A stretch of 25,554 nucleotides of DNA from an uncultured Fidelibacterota bacterium (lineage in GTDB: Bacteria; Fidelibacterota; Marinisomatia; Marinisomatales; UBA1611). The stretch's first letter is position 1. Each line of letters starts with the position of its first letter. The stretch lies in NCBI GenBank assembly GCA_937893835.1, contig CALCSS010000240.1:1-25554 (forward strand). The letters are read 5' to 3'. The translations under genes and the position numbers were made by a program. Under the pieces are notes generated by a model. It ran no database searches. It was not told the DNA's origin and was given only the letters and a program-made list of their open reading frames with translations. Positions 6,833 to 14,850 of this stretch are shown in pieces.

Positions 6833-9800
6833 TTAGAAAGTGGTTTGCAATCTTAATAGCATAACCCTGCCGATCGAAGGACCGCCTATTATTTCTGTGT
6901 GGCGATGATTCAAAAGATTTGTTATGGTAAAGTTGGCTTTAAGGAATTTATTGACCTTATATCCCAGGTGGATATCAAACAGCGTATATGGTGTTATCTC
7001 CCCAAAATATATTCCCGAGGACCACTTGAAGCCATCAACATACCTAGCATTTAGAGAACCTGTTACTGGCCACCGTCTAGAGTTGTATTGTAGCTTCATT
7101 CCAAGTTTATGTCTGGGTGCATTGATCGGGTCCATGGAGTTGGTAATTGGGTTTAAGAACTCGTTCATTCCAAGATAAGAATAATTCGCATCGATGGACC
7201 ATTCAAGATTTAAAAGGGCGGTAAGGCTTGCATCCAGTCCCCACATGTCGACCTCTCCATAATTGATATATCCCACGACGACAGGTGGCGTGTAACCAGG
7301 GATAGTATCCATTGCCGTGACACCCTTTATCCCTCCGCGCCAGTTGTTGAAAGATTCATCATAATCATCCTGGTCAATAATATCATTATTGGTTATATCC
7401 TCGATTGTGTTTATAAGACCATCTCCATCATAATCTGTCTCCAGTACTGATTTCTCAACTACGATCGGAGTGATAAAGGTAACAGGACTGACAAAACTGC
7501 TGTAGTGGCTTGTATATAGATCTAAAGTCCCAAATAGTCGATTACTTAGTCTCCCTTTGTAACCAAACTCCCAAGAATTAACGATCTCCGGTTGGATCTC
7601 AGGTAGGTCTTTTACCTGTTGTCCATAGAAACCTTCGATCTTTGGATCGGTCGAGGGATAAAAATATATTGAATTGCTAGTGTCGACTGTCTCATAGATC
7701 CCATCATACGGTTTGTAATAGTAAGGATTGCCAATGGAGTCTCTTGGGAACACATATCCACCATCAGCTCCTCGTGCATATACCTTGAACACAGACACAC
7801 GTGTGACAAATATATCTAGGAATAGAGCTTGATTGGTTGGTGTATTGAACGCCTGGGCCCAGGTTAATCTATAATTTTGATTTTCCCTTGGACGATGTAC
7901 AAGACCAATTTTTGGAGAGACCTGAATTCCGTCCTTCTTATCAAGATCAAATTTCCAATCAAATGGACTGTAGCCCATTCCATAGCCTTGATTATTGAAT
8001 TGCACTATATCTGTCAGACGATCGTGCACATCAAGTCGAGTGGCTTGAATAAATTCCCATTTGTCGTTGATCTTCCAATTGACCTGGTAATATGCGCCTA
8101 ATTCATTGACAGTATATCGATTATCCTCAGAGGCCTCATCTATTCCCTCATCAATGTTCTCGTCTATCTTTCCATCACCATCATTATCTATTCCATCAGC
8201 AAAGACGTAAAAGCGTTGTCCTCCTAGCCACTGAACTCCAGGCTCAATGGTCTCTCCTGAGTCATATTCACCATTGCCATTGGAATCAATAAAGTCTGGG
8301 ATGCCATTCTGATTGAGATCTTCGAAATCGTCACTGTCTCTGTCATTGTCCAGTCCATCTGAAATTGCACCATAAACAGCATCCGAGTTGGAGGAGTCGA
8401 TTGGATCTGAAAATTGCGAGAGATCATCAGTATCCCATCGAGTGTATCTTTCTCCATCATCATGCCATGTGTTGTCATTCTTGTCATCAAATACATAGGG
8501 CGAGCCTGATTCTCCATTACCATTGTTGTCACGTCCGTCCCTTAGATCTTTATCTGAGAGGATGGTACCTCTAGTGTCGGGCATGGTCAAGAAATAGTCC
8601 AGCCCCCAAACGAATCGTAGGTCTCCATTTTTCCACTCATTGAGATGCTGTAATTGGAGACTGAATTTTTTTGAACGGTCATAGATGAAACTACCCGTAG
8701 CAAGATTCCTTGTTGGATGGCTTGGGTCACCAGAGTAACTAGTGTTTAGGTACGATTGTAGAAATAGATTTTTCCAGCGTAGTCTGCTTTGATAATATCT
8801 ATATACCCAACCATCGGCAAGGTACCTAGCGATCCCGGTTATGTTAATATTTCTTGCCCAAGCAAAACCATGCGATAAATTAAATGTGAAGTCTGAATTC
8901 GGTTCCCAATCAACTCTCAGATCATATCTATAATTACGAACCTTGAATTCAGGAAAATCATCAATACCATCATCATTGGCATCTTTGTATATGGGGGAGA
9001 GGCCTCCATAATTCAATGAGAAATCCTTTTCGTCAAACTCATCAACACCAATTTCACCTTCGCTTGCCTGGCCATTTCCATCCAGATCATTATTATCAAA
9101 TATGTCCCACTCACTATTACCATTTAGGTCATCATAGGTCTCGCCATCCCAAACACCATTTCCCTCACCAAAATCCGGAGCAATATCCCCATCGTCGTCA
9201 TAGTCTCCATCCCCATTGGCATCATCTGCAGGTACACCATCTAATCCAAAATCAAGTAATACCAAGGTGCCAAGGATATCTGCGTAGGTCTCACCCACAT
9301 CGCTATCGTATAGGCCGTTACCATTAAGGTCTACGAATTCTTCATACGGATCATCCCAGGCATTACCAAGGTCATCCTTATAAGGTCCCCAATCCCCATC
9401 GTCATCCAGTCCATTTGATCCCCAACTATCATCATAGATCCCATTATTATTGGTGTCAAATACAATATTGCCATCTGAATCGTAGATGTAATCACCGAAG
9501 CCGGATTTGTGATATTCATCTACAACACTCCATGTGGAATCTGGATTGGTATATATCGTTGTGGTGGCCTCTAAATACTTGGTGTCGGTCGTGCGACCAA
9601 ATCGATCCAGCCATGCACTTCCCAGTTCATCGCTCTCATCTATAAGACCATCACCATCATTGTCAATACCATCGACCCAGATCTCTTCTTCATCGTCAAT
9701 ACCAATGTCGATCAGTTCGTCAATCGCACCGTCACCATTATTGTCAACACCATCCGCATATATTTTTCCTAGTTTATCTGAAGTGACATACCATAAGACC

Positions 9801-10954
9801 ATTCCATTTGGAAGAGTGAAGCGGTTGAATGGGTCTGTTGATGCCTCATCTATCATTTGTTGTGTGATTATTGGTGAGCCATCCTCTCCACCAGTATCAG
9901 AAATATAATCTCCCCAATAATGTCCGATCCAAGACTCATCAGATCCTTCGACATGACCGATCATTTCCTGATTAAAACGAGGGTTGTTATCATTCTGTGC
10001 CAGTATACCGCCTTTGTCCAATCGGTCATGCTTAAAATTGGGTCGTCCAATAAAGGCGGGGTCATGCCCTTCAAATTCATCGGTATTGAAGTGCGTCCAA
10101 TCTTGGCCGGCAAGGGCAACACCAGATAGCTTGATCCCAATATTTCCAAACTTATGGGCCGTCCTGAAGGTCAATTTTTTTAATAGGTCTGTATCGGCCT
10201 GGTTCAACAGACCGCCTTGTATATTTACGCTGGTGCCAGTGGATCTCAAAGGGGAGGAGGTAACTATGTTTAGTACACCACTATGGGCATTGGGGCCATA
10301 AAGTGCAGAAGACGGGCCTAAGACAACCTCTATCTGCTCAACATCTTCAAAGGAGACAGGGATCACATTATATGCCGTAAGTCTTAGCGAGGGGACATTC
10401 GCCATTCGCCCATCTGTCAGGGTCAAGAGCCGTGAATTAAAAGAAGAATTAAAACCTCGAGCGGTCATATTATAACTGTCAATTCCAGACTGTGTAAAAT
10501 CGATACCCTTGGTGCCTTTTAGATAATCCCCAAGGTTTGTATTGCTCTCACGCCTTATCTCTCTCTTTGATATGACCGATATAGCAGCAGGAGCGTCCTC
10601 TACTCGCTCTCTTCGCCTCGATGCGGTGACCACGTAAGTCTTCATTTCAATTGCCTCTGGCTCCAGTGCGAGATCCTTGGAGGCCTTCTGACCCGGACCC
10701 AGTTCTATATCTTCCTGATAGTTACGAAAACCGATGTAAGACACTATGATCTTATATGTACCAGGGTCTAATTGTTTGATCATATATCTTCCTTCAGTGT
10801 CCGTGGCTGCACCTTGGTCTGTGCCTTCGATCAGTACATTTGCGCCGATCAAGGGTGAGTCATTGGTAGAATCAGTGACCTTCCCTGAGATCGAACCTTT
10901 CTGCGCAAAAAGGAATGAAAAGATTATGATGGATGTTTTAATGAATATTCTCAT
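6833..10954 (-). CDS. TonB-dependent outer-membrane receptor with acidic calcium-binding-like repeat insertions
   Basis: The product has 1373 residues, against roughly 700-1000 for ordinary receptors. Order: signal peptide (about 1-17), carboxypeptidase-regulatory-like domain (about 22-99), TonB-box-like TYVVTA (106-111), plug domain (about 118-233, with ARGFNSSFNSR and LGPSSALYGPNAHSGVLNI), then the beta barrel ending in LLRLQTTF with a terminal Phe. Acidic DxDxDG-type repeats (DGIDNDGDGLIDE and variants) form blocks at about 398-665 and 800-942, plus a short one near 1170-1203. They resemble thrombospondin-3/EF-hand-like calcium-binding loops. They lie between barrel strands, so they are probably long external loops. 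A GAGG five bases before the ATG supports the start. The gene follows a secreted-protein gene by 80 bases. The substrate is unknown. Confidence 0.93.
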   Translation of the reverse strand: MRIFIKTSIIIFSFLFAQKGSISGKVTDSTNDSPLIGANVLIEGTDQGAATDTEGRYMIKQLDPGTYKIIVSYIGFRNYQEDIELGPGQKASKDLALEPEAIEMKTYVVTASRRRERVEDAPAAISVISKREIRRESNTNLGDYLKGTKGIDFTQSGIDSYNMTARGFNSSFNSRLLTLTDGRMANVPSLRLTAYNVIPVSFEDVEQIEVVLGPSSALYGPNAHSGVLNIVTSSPLRSTGTSVNIQGGLLNQADTDLLKKLTFRTAHKFGNIGIKLSGVALAGQDWTHFNTDEFEGHDPAFIGRPNFKHDRLDKGGILAQNDNNPRFNQEMIGHVEGSDESWIGHYWGDYISDTGGEDGSPIITQQMIDEASTDPFNRFTLPNGMVLWYVTSDKLGKIYADGVDNNGDGAIDELIDIGIDDEEEIWVDGIDNDGDGLIDESDELGSAWLDRFGRTTDTKYLEATTTIYTNPDSTWSVVDEYHKSGFGDYIYDSDGNIVFDTNNNGIYDDSWGSNGLDDDGDWGPYKDDLGNAWDDPYEEFVDLNGNGLYDSDVGETYADILGTLVLLDFGLDGVPADDANGDGDYDDDGDIAPDFGEGNGVWDGETYDDLNGNSEWDIFDNNDLDGNGQASEGEIGVDEFDEKDFSLNYGGLSPIYKDANDDGIDDFPEFKVRNYRYDLRVDWEPNSDFTFNLSHGFAWARNINITGIARYLADGWVYRYYQSRLRWKNLFLQSYLNTSYSGDPSHPTRNLATGSFIYDRSKKFSLQLQHLNEWKNGDLRFVWGLDYFLTMPDTRGTILSDKDLRDGRDNNGNGESGSPYVFDDKNDNTWHDDGERYTRWDTDDLSQFSDPIDSSNSDAVYGAISDGLDNDRDSDDFEDLNQNGIPDFIDSNGNGEYDSGETIEPGVQWLGGQRFYVFADGIDNDGDGKIDENIDEGIDEASEDNRYTVNELGAYYQVNWKINDKWEFIQATRLDVHDRLTDIVQFNNQGYGMGYSPFDWKFDLDKKDGIQVSPKIGLVHRPRENQNYRLTWAQAFNTPTNQALFLDIFVTRVSVFKVYARGADGGYVFPRDSIGNPYYYKPYDGIYETVDTSNSIYFYPSTDPKIEGFYGQQVKDLPEIQPEIVNSWEFGYKGRLSNRLFGTLDLYTSHYSSFVSPVTFITPIVVEKSVLETDYDGDGLINTIEDITNNDIIDQDDYDESFNNWRGGIKGVTAMDTIPGYTPPVVVGYINYGEVDMWGLDASLTALLNLEWSIDANYSYLGMNEFLNPITNSMDPINAPRHKLGMKLQYNSRRWPVTGSLNARYVDGFKWSSGIYFGEITPYTLFDIHLGYKVNKFLKANFTITNLLNHRHTEIIGGPSIGRVMLLRLQTTF
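8172..9754. repeat. Degenerate DNA repeat encoding DGxDNDGDGxID units
   Basis: The coding strand repeats a unit of about 26 bases. On the plus strand copies begin CCATCACCATCATT at 8172-8197 and 9648-9673, and CCGTCACCATTATT at 9729-9754. The 9648 and 9729 copies differ at about three positions. Each encodes a unit like DGIDNDGDG. Less similar DNG/DGD units fill 8950-9470 and 8250-8550. Such near-identical units can cause loop-length change by recombination and assembly errors in this gene. Confidence 0.6.
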
Positions 10955-10968
10955 GGGGTCCTCATTAT

Positions 10969-11001
10969 AGCAAACAGCCCCGTTATACGAGGCTGTTTAC
11001 T
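10969..11001 (-). promoter_or_regulatory. Strong intercistronic RNA hairpin between the secreted-protein and receptor genes
   Basis: In minus-strand RNA, AGUAAACAGCC pairs with GGCUGUUUGCU (11 bp with one G-U). UCG then pairs with CGG (one more G-U), closing a UAUAA loop, so the stem is 14 bp and continuous. Both G-U pairs become C-A mismatches in plus-strand RNA, so the fold suits the transcribed strand. No U-run follows, and the receptor ATG lies 14 bases beyond. It fits a partial terminator, a 3'-end stabiliser of the upstream transcript, or an element separating expression of the two genes. Confidence 0.6.
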
Positions 11002-11034
11002 ATTTATCATTTTTATTGAATTATGAATGATATA

Positions 11035-12828
11035 CTACTTTAAGAGTAACATTTTCCCTTTTTGGATCCTATCGTCAGAACGTACCTCATAGAAATAGAC
11101 ACCACTTGGGACCTTGTTTCCTCTTGAGTCTTTACCATACCAGGTTATGTCGTAGGTTCCGGATGATAGTTGACCATCATGCGCTACAGATACCTCTTCA
11201 CCTAAGATGGAATAGACCGTCACCTTCACATCAGAGTGTTTCTCTGTGGCGAATCGTATCTTGGTCTCCGGGTTGAATGGATTTGGATAGTTACCATGCA
11301 ATGTGAATTCTTCAGCTACGGGAGCATCCTCATCTACTTCAGTTGTACCGGTGTATACCCACCAGGTGTTCACTCTCTGAGTGGTATTATCAGGTATGCA
11401 ACTGTTATCGATCTCAAAGACCAATCTGCCTGTTCCATCTTCAGGGTCAAAATCCCATCCAGAATCATCAACGCCACAATCATAGTCACATGCGGTCTGA
11501 ACAGCTAGAAGTGTGGCAGTTGGACCTTTTGCAAAAATACCAGCGCAAATCTCGGATGTACCACCTGCACCTAGGCAAGCGGCATATTCATCATACAAGA
11601 CCTGACCCACGCTTGCACCAATTGCAGCAGAGGTCTCTCCGTCAACGTATATGAATGCAACTGAATCGGCCGCAGCTGTCAAGGCAACTTGTAGATCACC
11701 AGTAGCGCCTAATATAGCTTCGAACACACCTGAGAACACTTGGTTGGCCTCTAGAAAGTTAAATGTGAAGAAATAACCAGTAGGGGCCATTGCCTCATCA
11801 CCATTAAAGGGGATACCATCACCTCCAGTAGCAGCACCAGTTGGGTCAAAGATATAACCATTATTGGTTGTGGTCACACCTGCGGATGTAGTATCACCGG
11901 TAACAGGATTTACTTCATAGGAATCAGGGTTATTTGGGTCTATCGGATGTCCTGGTCCACCAAGAACAGGAAAAAAGTCATCGTCACTACCGGTCCATCC
12001 CAGGTTCCACCACAAGTTGGTGTCAGGATGAACATACATCAGGTATGCTTCCATGTTGGAGATCGTAACAGTATCTGCCGTTGCAACGGGTACGCCAACG
12101 TAATCATTTTTTTGGCCATCATCGTTCACACCTAAACCAGATGCAACTCCATCATGTGCTTCCCAGAATATCTCAACCGCGTTTGGATTATTATGTTCCT
12201 CATCACTGTATGTTACAGTGACCATACCCCAATTTTCCATGTCCGTGCCTACACCATAGTCAACTCCGTATTGTCCATTCACTAGGTCTGCGGCTCCAAA
12301 TTGCGCAAAAATATCTGAGAATGTAATTCCCCAGCCCATTGAGTGAACCAGAGGGTCATCTGGGTGATCGAATCCAGGAGTACTGGTCCATGTGCCATCC
12401 TCTTGAACAGCAGGGACAGTTGAGTAGGTAGAGCAATTCTCAGCCTCTGTTGTAGGGTAGGTACTGCCCTCATTAATGGTGAAGGAGCCATCGTCATTCA
12501 GATCAACATCGAGTGCCACGCCTGCCCACGCTAGTAGGTCGGGAGTGACCAATGGAACGAGTGCGGTCGTTACGGTATCTCCAGCCTCATATGAGGCCAG
12601 GGTATGTGTGTATCCCATACCAGCAGCGGCAGCGGCAGAACTTGGCCATGAGCCTGTCACCGAATAGGATACGCCATTCGCTGTATCTTCAGGGCTCTCA
12701 ACGGTCCTTGCGACATAGGTGTATTCAACGATCGCAGCAACGCAATTTACGTTGCCCTGGATGGTCTCTGAATATACTAATCCAACAAGGAAAGTAAGTG
12801 AGAGGAAAAGTTTTAACAATTTAGTCAT
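11035..12828 (-). CDS. Secreted protein with type IX-like C-terminal sorting domain, function unknown
   Basis: The start at 12828 is chosen because AAGGAG lies six bases upstream and the product then begins with a clean signal peptide (MTKLLKLFLSLTFLVGLVYS). A longer frame from 12915 adds 29 residues that do not look like a leader. The 597-residue product has an extracellular region of unrecognised type, rich in Gly, Asp, Thr and Ala, with about eight cysteines (for example CDYDCG) that could form disulfides. It ends in a sorting domain from about residue 505: NYPNPFNPETKIRF, then VTVYSILGEEV, then VPSGVYFYEV and KGKMLLLK. That domain (FlgD-like Ig fold) directs export and surface attachment in FCB bacteria. 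It lies just upstream of the TonB-dependent receptor, perhaps as its surface partner. A high-level structural or binding protein is another option. Confidence 0.85.
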   Translation of the reverse strand: MTKLLKLFLSLTFLVGLVYSETIQGNVNCVAAIVEYTYVARTVESPEDTANGVSYSVTGSWPSSAAAAAGMGYTHTLASYEAGDTVTTALVPLVTPDLLAWAGVALDVDLNDDGSFTINEGSTYPTTEAENCSTYSTVPAVQEDGTWTSTPGFDHPDDPLVHSMGWGITFSDIFAQFGAADLVNGQYGVDYGVGTDMENWGMVTVTYSDEEHNNPNAVEIFWEAHDGVASGLGVNDDGQKNDYVGVPVATADTVTISNMEAYLMYVHPDTNLWWNLGWTGSDDDFFPVLGGPGHPIDPNNPDSYEVNPVTGDTTSAGVTTTNNGYIFDPTGAATGGDGIPFNGDEAMAPTGYFFTFNFLEANQVFSGVFEAILGATGDLQVALTAAADSVAFIYVDGETSAAIGASVGQVLYDEYAACLGAGGTSEICAGIFAKGPTATLLAVQTACDYDCGVDDSGWDFDPEDGTGRLVFEIDNSCIPDNTTQRVNTWWVYTGTTEVDEDAPVAEEFTLHGNYPNPFNPETKIRFATEKHSDVKVTVYSILGEEVSVAHDGQLSSGTYDITWYGKDSRGNKVPSGVYFYEVRSDDRIQKGKMLLLK

Positions 12829-12834
12829 ATCATG

Positions 12835-12840
12835 CTCCTT
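12835..12840 (-). promoter_or_regulatory. Consensus Shine-Dalgarno AAGGAG deciding the start at 12828
   Basis: On the minus strand AAGGAG is followed by a six-base spacer and ATG at 12828. It is the best Shine-Dalgarno sequence I found among the genes checked here, which mostly lack one. It fixes the start of the secreted protein and suggests strong translation. Confidence 0.8.
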
Positions 12841-12960
12841 AGACTTTTTTATAAAGGGTTTACTTAATAGAATTAAGATTACTCGGAAACCTAAACAAGA
12901 ATTACGAATCCTCAAAGAATTTTCATTCTTTTGGTTTCTTTGTCTTTCGATAACTTCTTT

Positions 12961-12989
12961 TTGCCCAGAGTATGTAGAGACAGTATAAA
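12961..12989 (+). promoter_or_regulatory. Candidate sigma70-type promoter for the etf operon
   Basis: TTGCCC (12961-12966) and TATAAA (12984-12989) are 17 bases apart, close to TTGACA-N17-TATAAT. Transcription would begin near 12996, giving a 5' leader of about 130 bases before etfB. This is a motif match only; sigma-factor preferences in this lineage are not well known to me. Confidence 0.4.
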
Positions 12990-13023
12990 GTTATTATGCT
13001 GCCCATAATGAAAGTTGTCTCTA
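12975..13023. promoter_or_regulatory. Two-part dyad overlapping the etf promoter
   Basis: Outer arms TAGAGACA (12975-12982) and TGTCTCTA (13016-13023) are perfect inverted repeats. Inside, TTATTATG (12991-12998) pairs with CATAATGA (13004-13011) across CTGCC, with one G-U pair in plus-strand RNA. The outer arms bracket the -10 box and expected start, which suits an operator. An RNA hairpin is possible only if transcription starts upstream of 12975. Confidence 0.4.
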
Positions 13024-13128
13024 AAACAAGTCTGGTCCAAAATTCATTCATGATAGTTGGTGTATTACTGTATGCCAATTAAATTAAGGTTCTAAATTAA
13101 CTTAAATATCCTTCTGTATATCTAAAAA

Positions 13129-13899
13129 ATGAAAATCGCAGTATTAATAAAACAGGTCCCGGGATCGGAATCCACATTGCCCATGAATAATTCTCAAGAT
13201 TGGATCGATGAACCATCAGTGACCTTTGTCATGAATCCTCCTGACAACTTTGCCTTGGAAGAGGCTCTCTTGATCAGGGAAAAAATGAGCGAGGGCGAGG
13301 TCGTTGTTGTCAGCATGGGGCCTTCTCGTGTTCAAAAGGTCATTCGCGAGGGGCTGGCCAAGGGCGCGGACCGAGCTATTCACCTTGAAGAGGATGGCCA
13401 GATAGAGATAGACCCTCTTCTCATAGCCCAAAGATTCACAGATATATTAAAAGAAGAGAACTTCGATCTGATTCTTACAGGCCTGCAGTCGGATGACACG
13501 GGCATGGGACAGACCGGGGTATTGATCGGAGAGATGCTTGGATTACCAACCGCAACTCTGGCGATAGAGACCGATGTCTTGGATGGTCAGATAAGGGTCA
13601 AGAGAGAATTGGAGTCGGGCTGGTTTCAATGGGTACAGCTACCACTCCCAGCATCCATCAGTATACAATCGGGGCTGAACACTCCTCGGTATCCATCCCT
13701 CAAAGGGATCATGGGTGCAAAGAAGAAGGAGATAAGAACGGTTCCAAATTCGGATCTACTCAGCGGGGAACAGGCCCAGTCAATGGATAGAATATTTGTC
13801 CCAACAACGTCCAAGAAAACAGAGGTGATCGAGGGTGATGCAGACCAAGTTGTAGAGCGGATCGTTGAGATATTAAGATCAGATATAAAGGTCACCTAG
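13129..13899 (+). CDS. etfB: Electron transfer flavoprotein beta subunit
   Basis: The 256-residue product is full length for the family. It starts MKIAVLIKQVPGSES and contains NPPDNFALEEAL (about 36-47), where EtfB normally has NxxDxxAxEEAL, and DLILTGLQSDDTGMGQTG (112-129) of the adenine-nucleotide (AMP) binding domain. The C-terminal signature LPLPASISIQSGLNTPRYPS leads to IMGAKKK. EtfB pairs with EtfA to carry electrons from acyl-CoA and related flavin dehydrogenases. There is no clear Shine-Dalgarno sequence before the ATG. etfA follows after 3 bases, then a membrane ETF oxidoreductase gene, so the operon is a complete ETF-to-quinone module. I cannot tell from sequence alone whether the ETF is bifurcating, but the EtfD-type partner argues for the canonical kind. 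Confidence 0.94.
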   Translation: MKIAVLIKQVPGSESTLPMNNSQDWIDEPSVTFVMNPPDNFALEEALLIREKMSEGEVVVVSMGPSRVQKVIREGLAKGADRAIHLEEDGQIEIDPLLIAQRFTDILKEENFDLILTGLQSDDTGMGQTGVLIGEMLGLPTATLAIETDVLDGQIRVKRELESGWFQWVQLPLPASISIQSGLNTPRYPSLKGIMGAKKKEIRTVPNSDLLSGEQAQSMDRIFVPTTSKKTEVIEGDADQVVERIVEILRSDIKVT

Positions 13900-13902
13900 G
13901 TC

Positions 13903-14847
13903 ATGGATATCTTAGTTATTCTCGAAAATAATCAAGGGTCACTCCATCGACTGAGCAAGGAGGCTATTGTTGCTGCTCAAAAATTGGGTAAATCAGTCAC
14001 TGCCCTTGTCATGGGTAGTGACTCTGATAAGATCGTGGGGCATTTGACCGGTTATGACCTGGAGAAAGTGATCACGGTTGGGCATGATCTTGTATCATCG
14101 TACAATGCAGATGGATACTCAGAGGTCGTAAGGCAGGTCACTGAGTCCTGCTCTCCAAATATCATTGTAGCGGGTCACACCTACCAGACCAGAGACTTCA
14201 TGCCGAGGGTCAGTGCAAAGCTCGGGGTTCCATTCATCCCAGATATTGTATCTCTTTCTGATCAGGGATTTATCAAACAGGTCCTCAATGCGAAGCTCAA
14301 TGCTGAAATGTCATCTACATCAGAACGATTGATCATTAGTTTTCAGTCTGCTGCATTCAGCGAGGAGGAATTAAGACCTGGATCATGCTCTGTTGAGGCA
14401 TTTGAAGCGACCCTTGATGCGAGTGGTGTGCGTTCCATCTCAGAGGAACCATTTCAAGAAGAAGCAGGAGATGTGGACCTCGATAGTGCAGAGATACTTG
14501 TATCCGTAGGCCGTGGCATCGAGAAAGAAGAGAATGTGCCTCTTGCCTTCGATCTTGCCAAAGCGATGGGGGCAGAGGTGTCTGCCAGTCGACCTGTAGT
14601 TGATTCTGGGTGGGTAGAATCTTTCAGGCAAGTGGGAAGCTCCGGAAGCAATGTTGCGCCAAAACTTTATTTTTCATTAGGTATCTCAGGCGCTATCCAA
14701 CATGTCGTTGGCATGAAAGGAGCAAAGAACATCATGGCGATCAACAAGGACCCTGACGCACCGATCTTTGAGATCGCTGATTATGCCGTCATTGGTGATG
14801 TCTTAGAGATCGTTCCAAAACTTACTGAAGCATTAGATCGATCCTGA
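13903..14847 (+). CDS. etfA: Electron transfer flavoprotein alpha subunit
   Basis: The 314-residue product is of normal length. The N-terminal half has the ETF fold (MDILVILENNQGSLHRLSKE, then NIIVAGHTYQTRDFMPRVSAKL). The C-terminal half is the FAD domain with LVSVGRGI, AEVSASRPVVDSGW and the family signature LYFSLGISGAIQHVVGMK followed by IMAINKDPDAPIFEIADYAV, which wraps the FAD. It forms a heterodimer with EtfB and holds the redox FAD. The ATG at 13903 sits 3 bases after the etfB stop, and the next gene begins 3 bases after its own stop, so the three are probably translated from one message. Confidence 0.95.
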   Translation: MDILVILENNQGSLHRLSKEAIVAAQKLGKSVTALVMGSDSDKIVGHLTGYDLEKVITVGHDLVSSYNADGYSEVVRQVTESCSPNIIVAGHTYQTRDFMPRVSAKLGVPFIPDIVSLSDQGFIKQVLNAKLNAEMSSTSERLIISFQSAAFSEEELRPGSCSVEAFEATLDASGVRSISEEPFQEEAGDVDLDSAEILVSVGRGIEKEENVPLAFDLAKAMGAEVSASRPVVDSGWVESFRQVGSSGSNVAPKLYFSLGISGAIQHVVGMKGAKNIMAINKDPDAPIFEIADYAVIGDVLEIVPKLTEALDRS

Positions 14848-14850
14848 TAC

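Larger units (their letters stand above)
12829..13128. other. 300-bp divergent intergenic region
   Basis: This AT-rich gap separates the minus-strand secreted-protein gene from plus-strand etfB. It holds the AAGGAG site at 12835-12840, a 7-bp stem with a TTTC loop at 12914-12931, a promoter-like pair at 12961-12989 and a dyad at 12975-13023. I see no credible coding frame and no RNA gene. No clear promoter was found for the minus-strand gene; TATAAA occurs near 12853 without a convincing -35 box. Confidence 0.6.

Noticed and set aside
9534..9908. Plus-strand open frame of 124 codons inside the receptor gene
   Set aside because: It is antisense to the acidic repeats; its Ser/Pro-rich, low-complexity product is a shadow of the repeat codons.
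10964..10972. Extended -10 motif TGCTATAAT on the minus strand before the receptor gene
   Set aside because: The start of transcription would fall a few bases before the ATG and would remove the GAGG ribosome site. No good -35 box exists, and the bases are explained by the hairpin and its flank.
12829..12915. Longer start at 12915 for the secreted protein
   Set aside because: The extra 29 residues do not look like a signal peptide, while AAGGAG and a clean leader both support 12828.
12914..12931. 7-bp stem AAAGAAT/ATTCTTT with a TTTC loop
   Set aside because: It is short and AT-only apart from one pair, in an AT-rich gap where such stems arise by chance.
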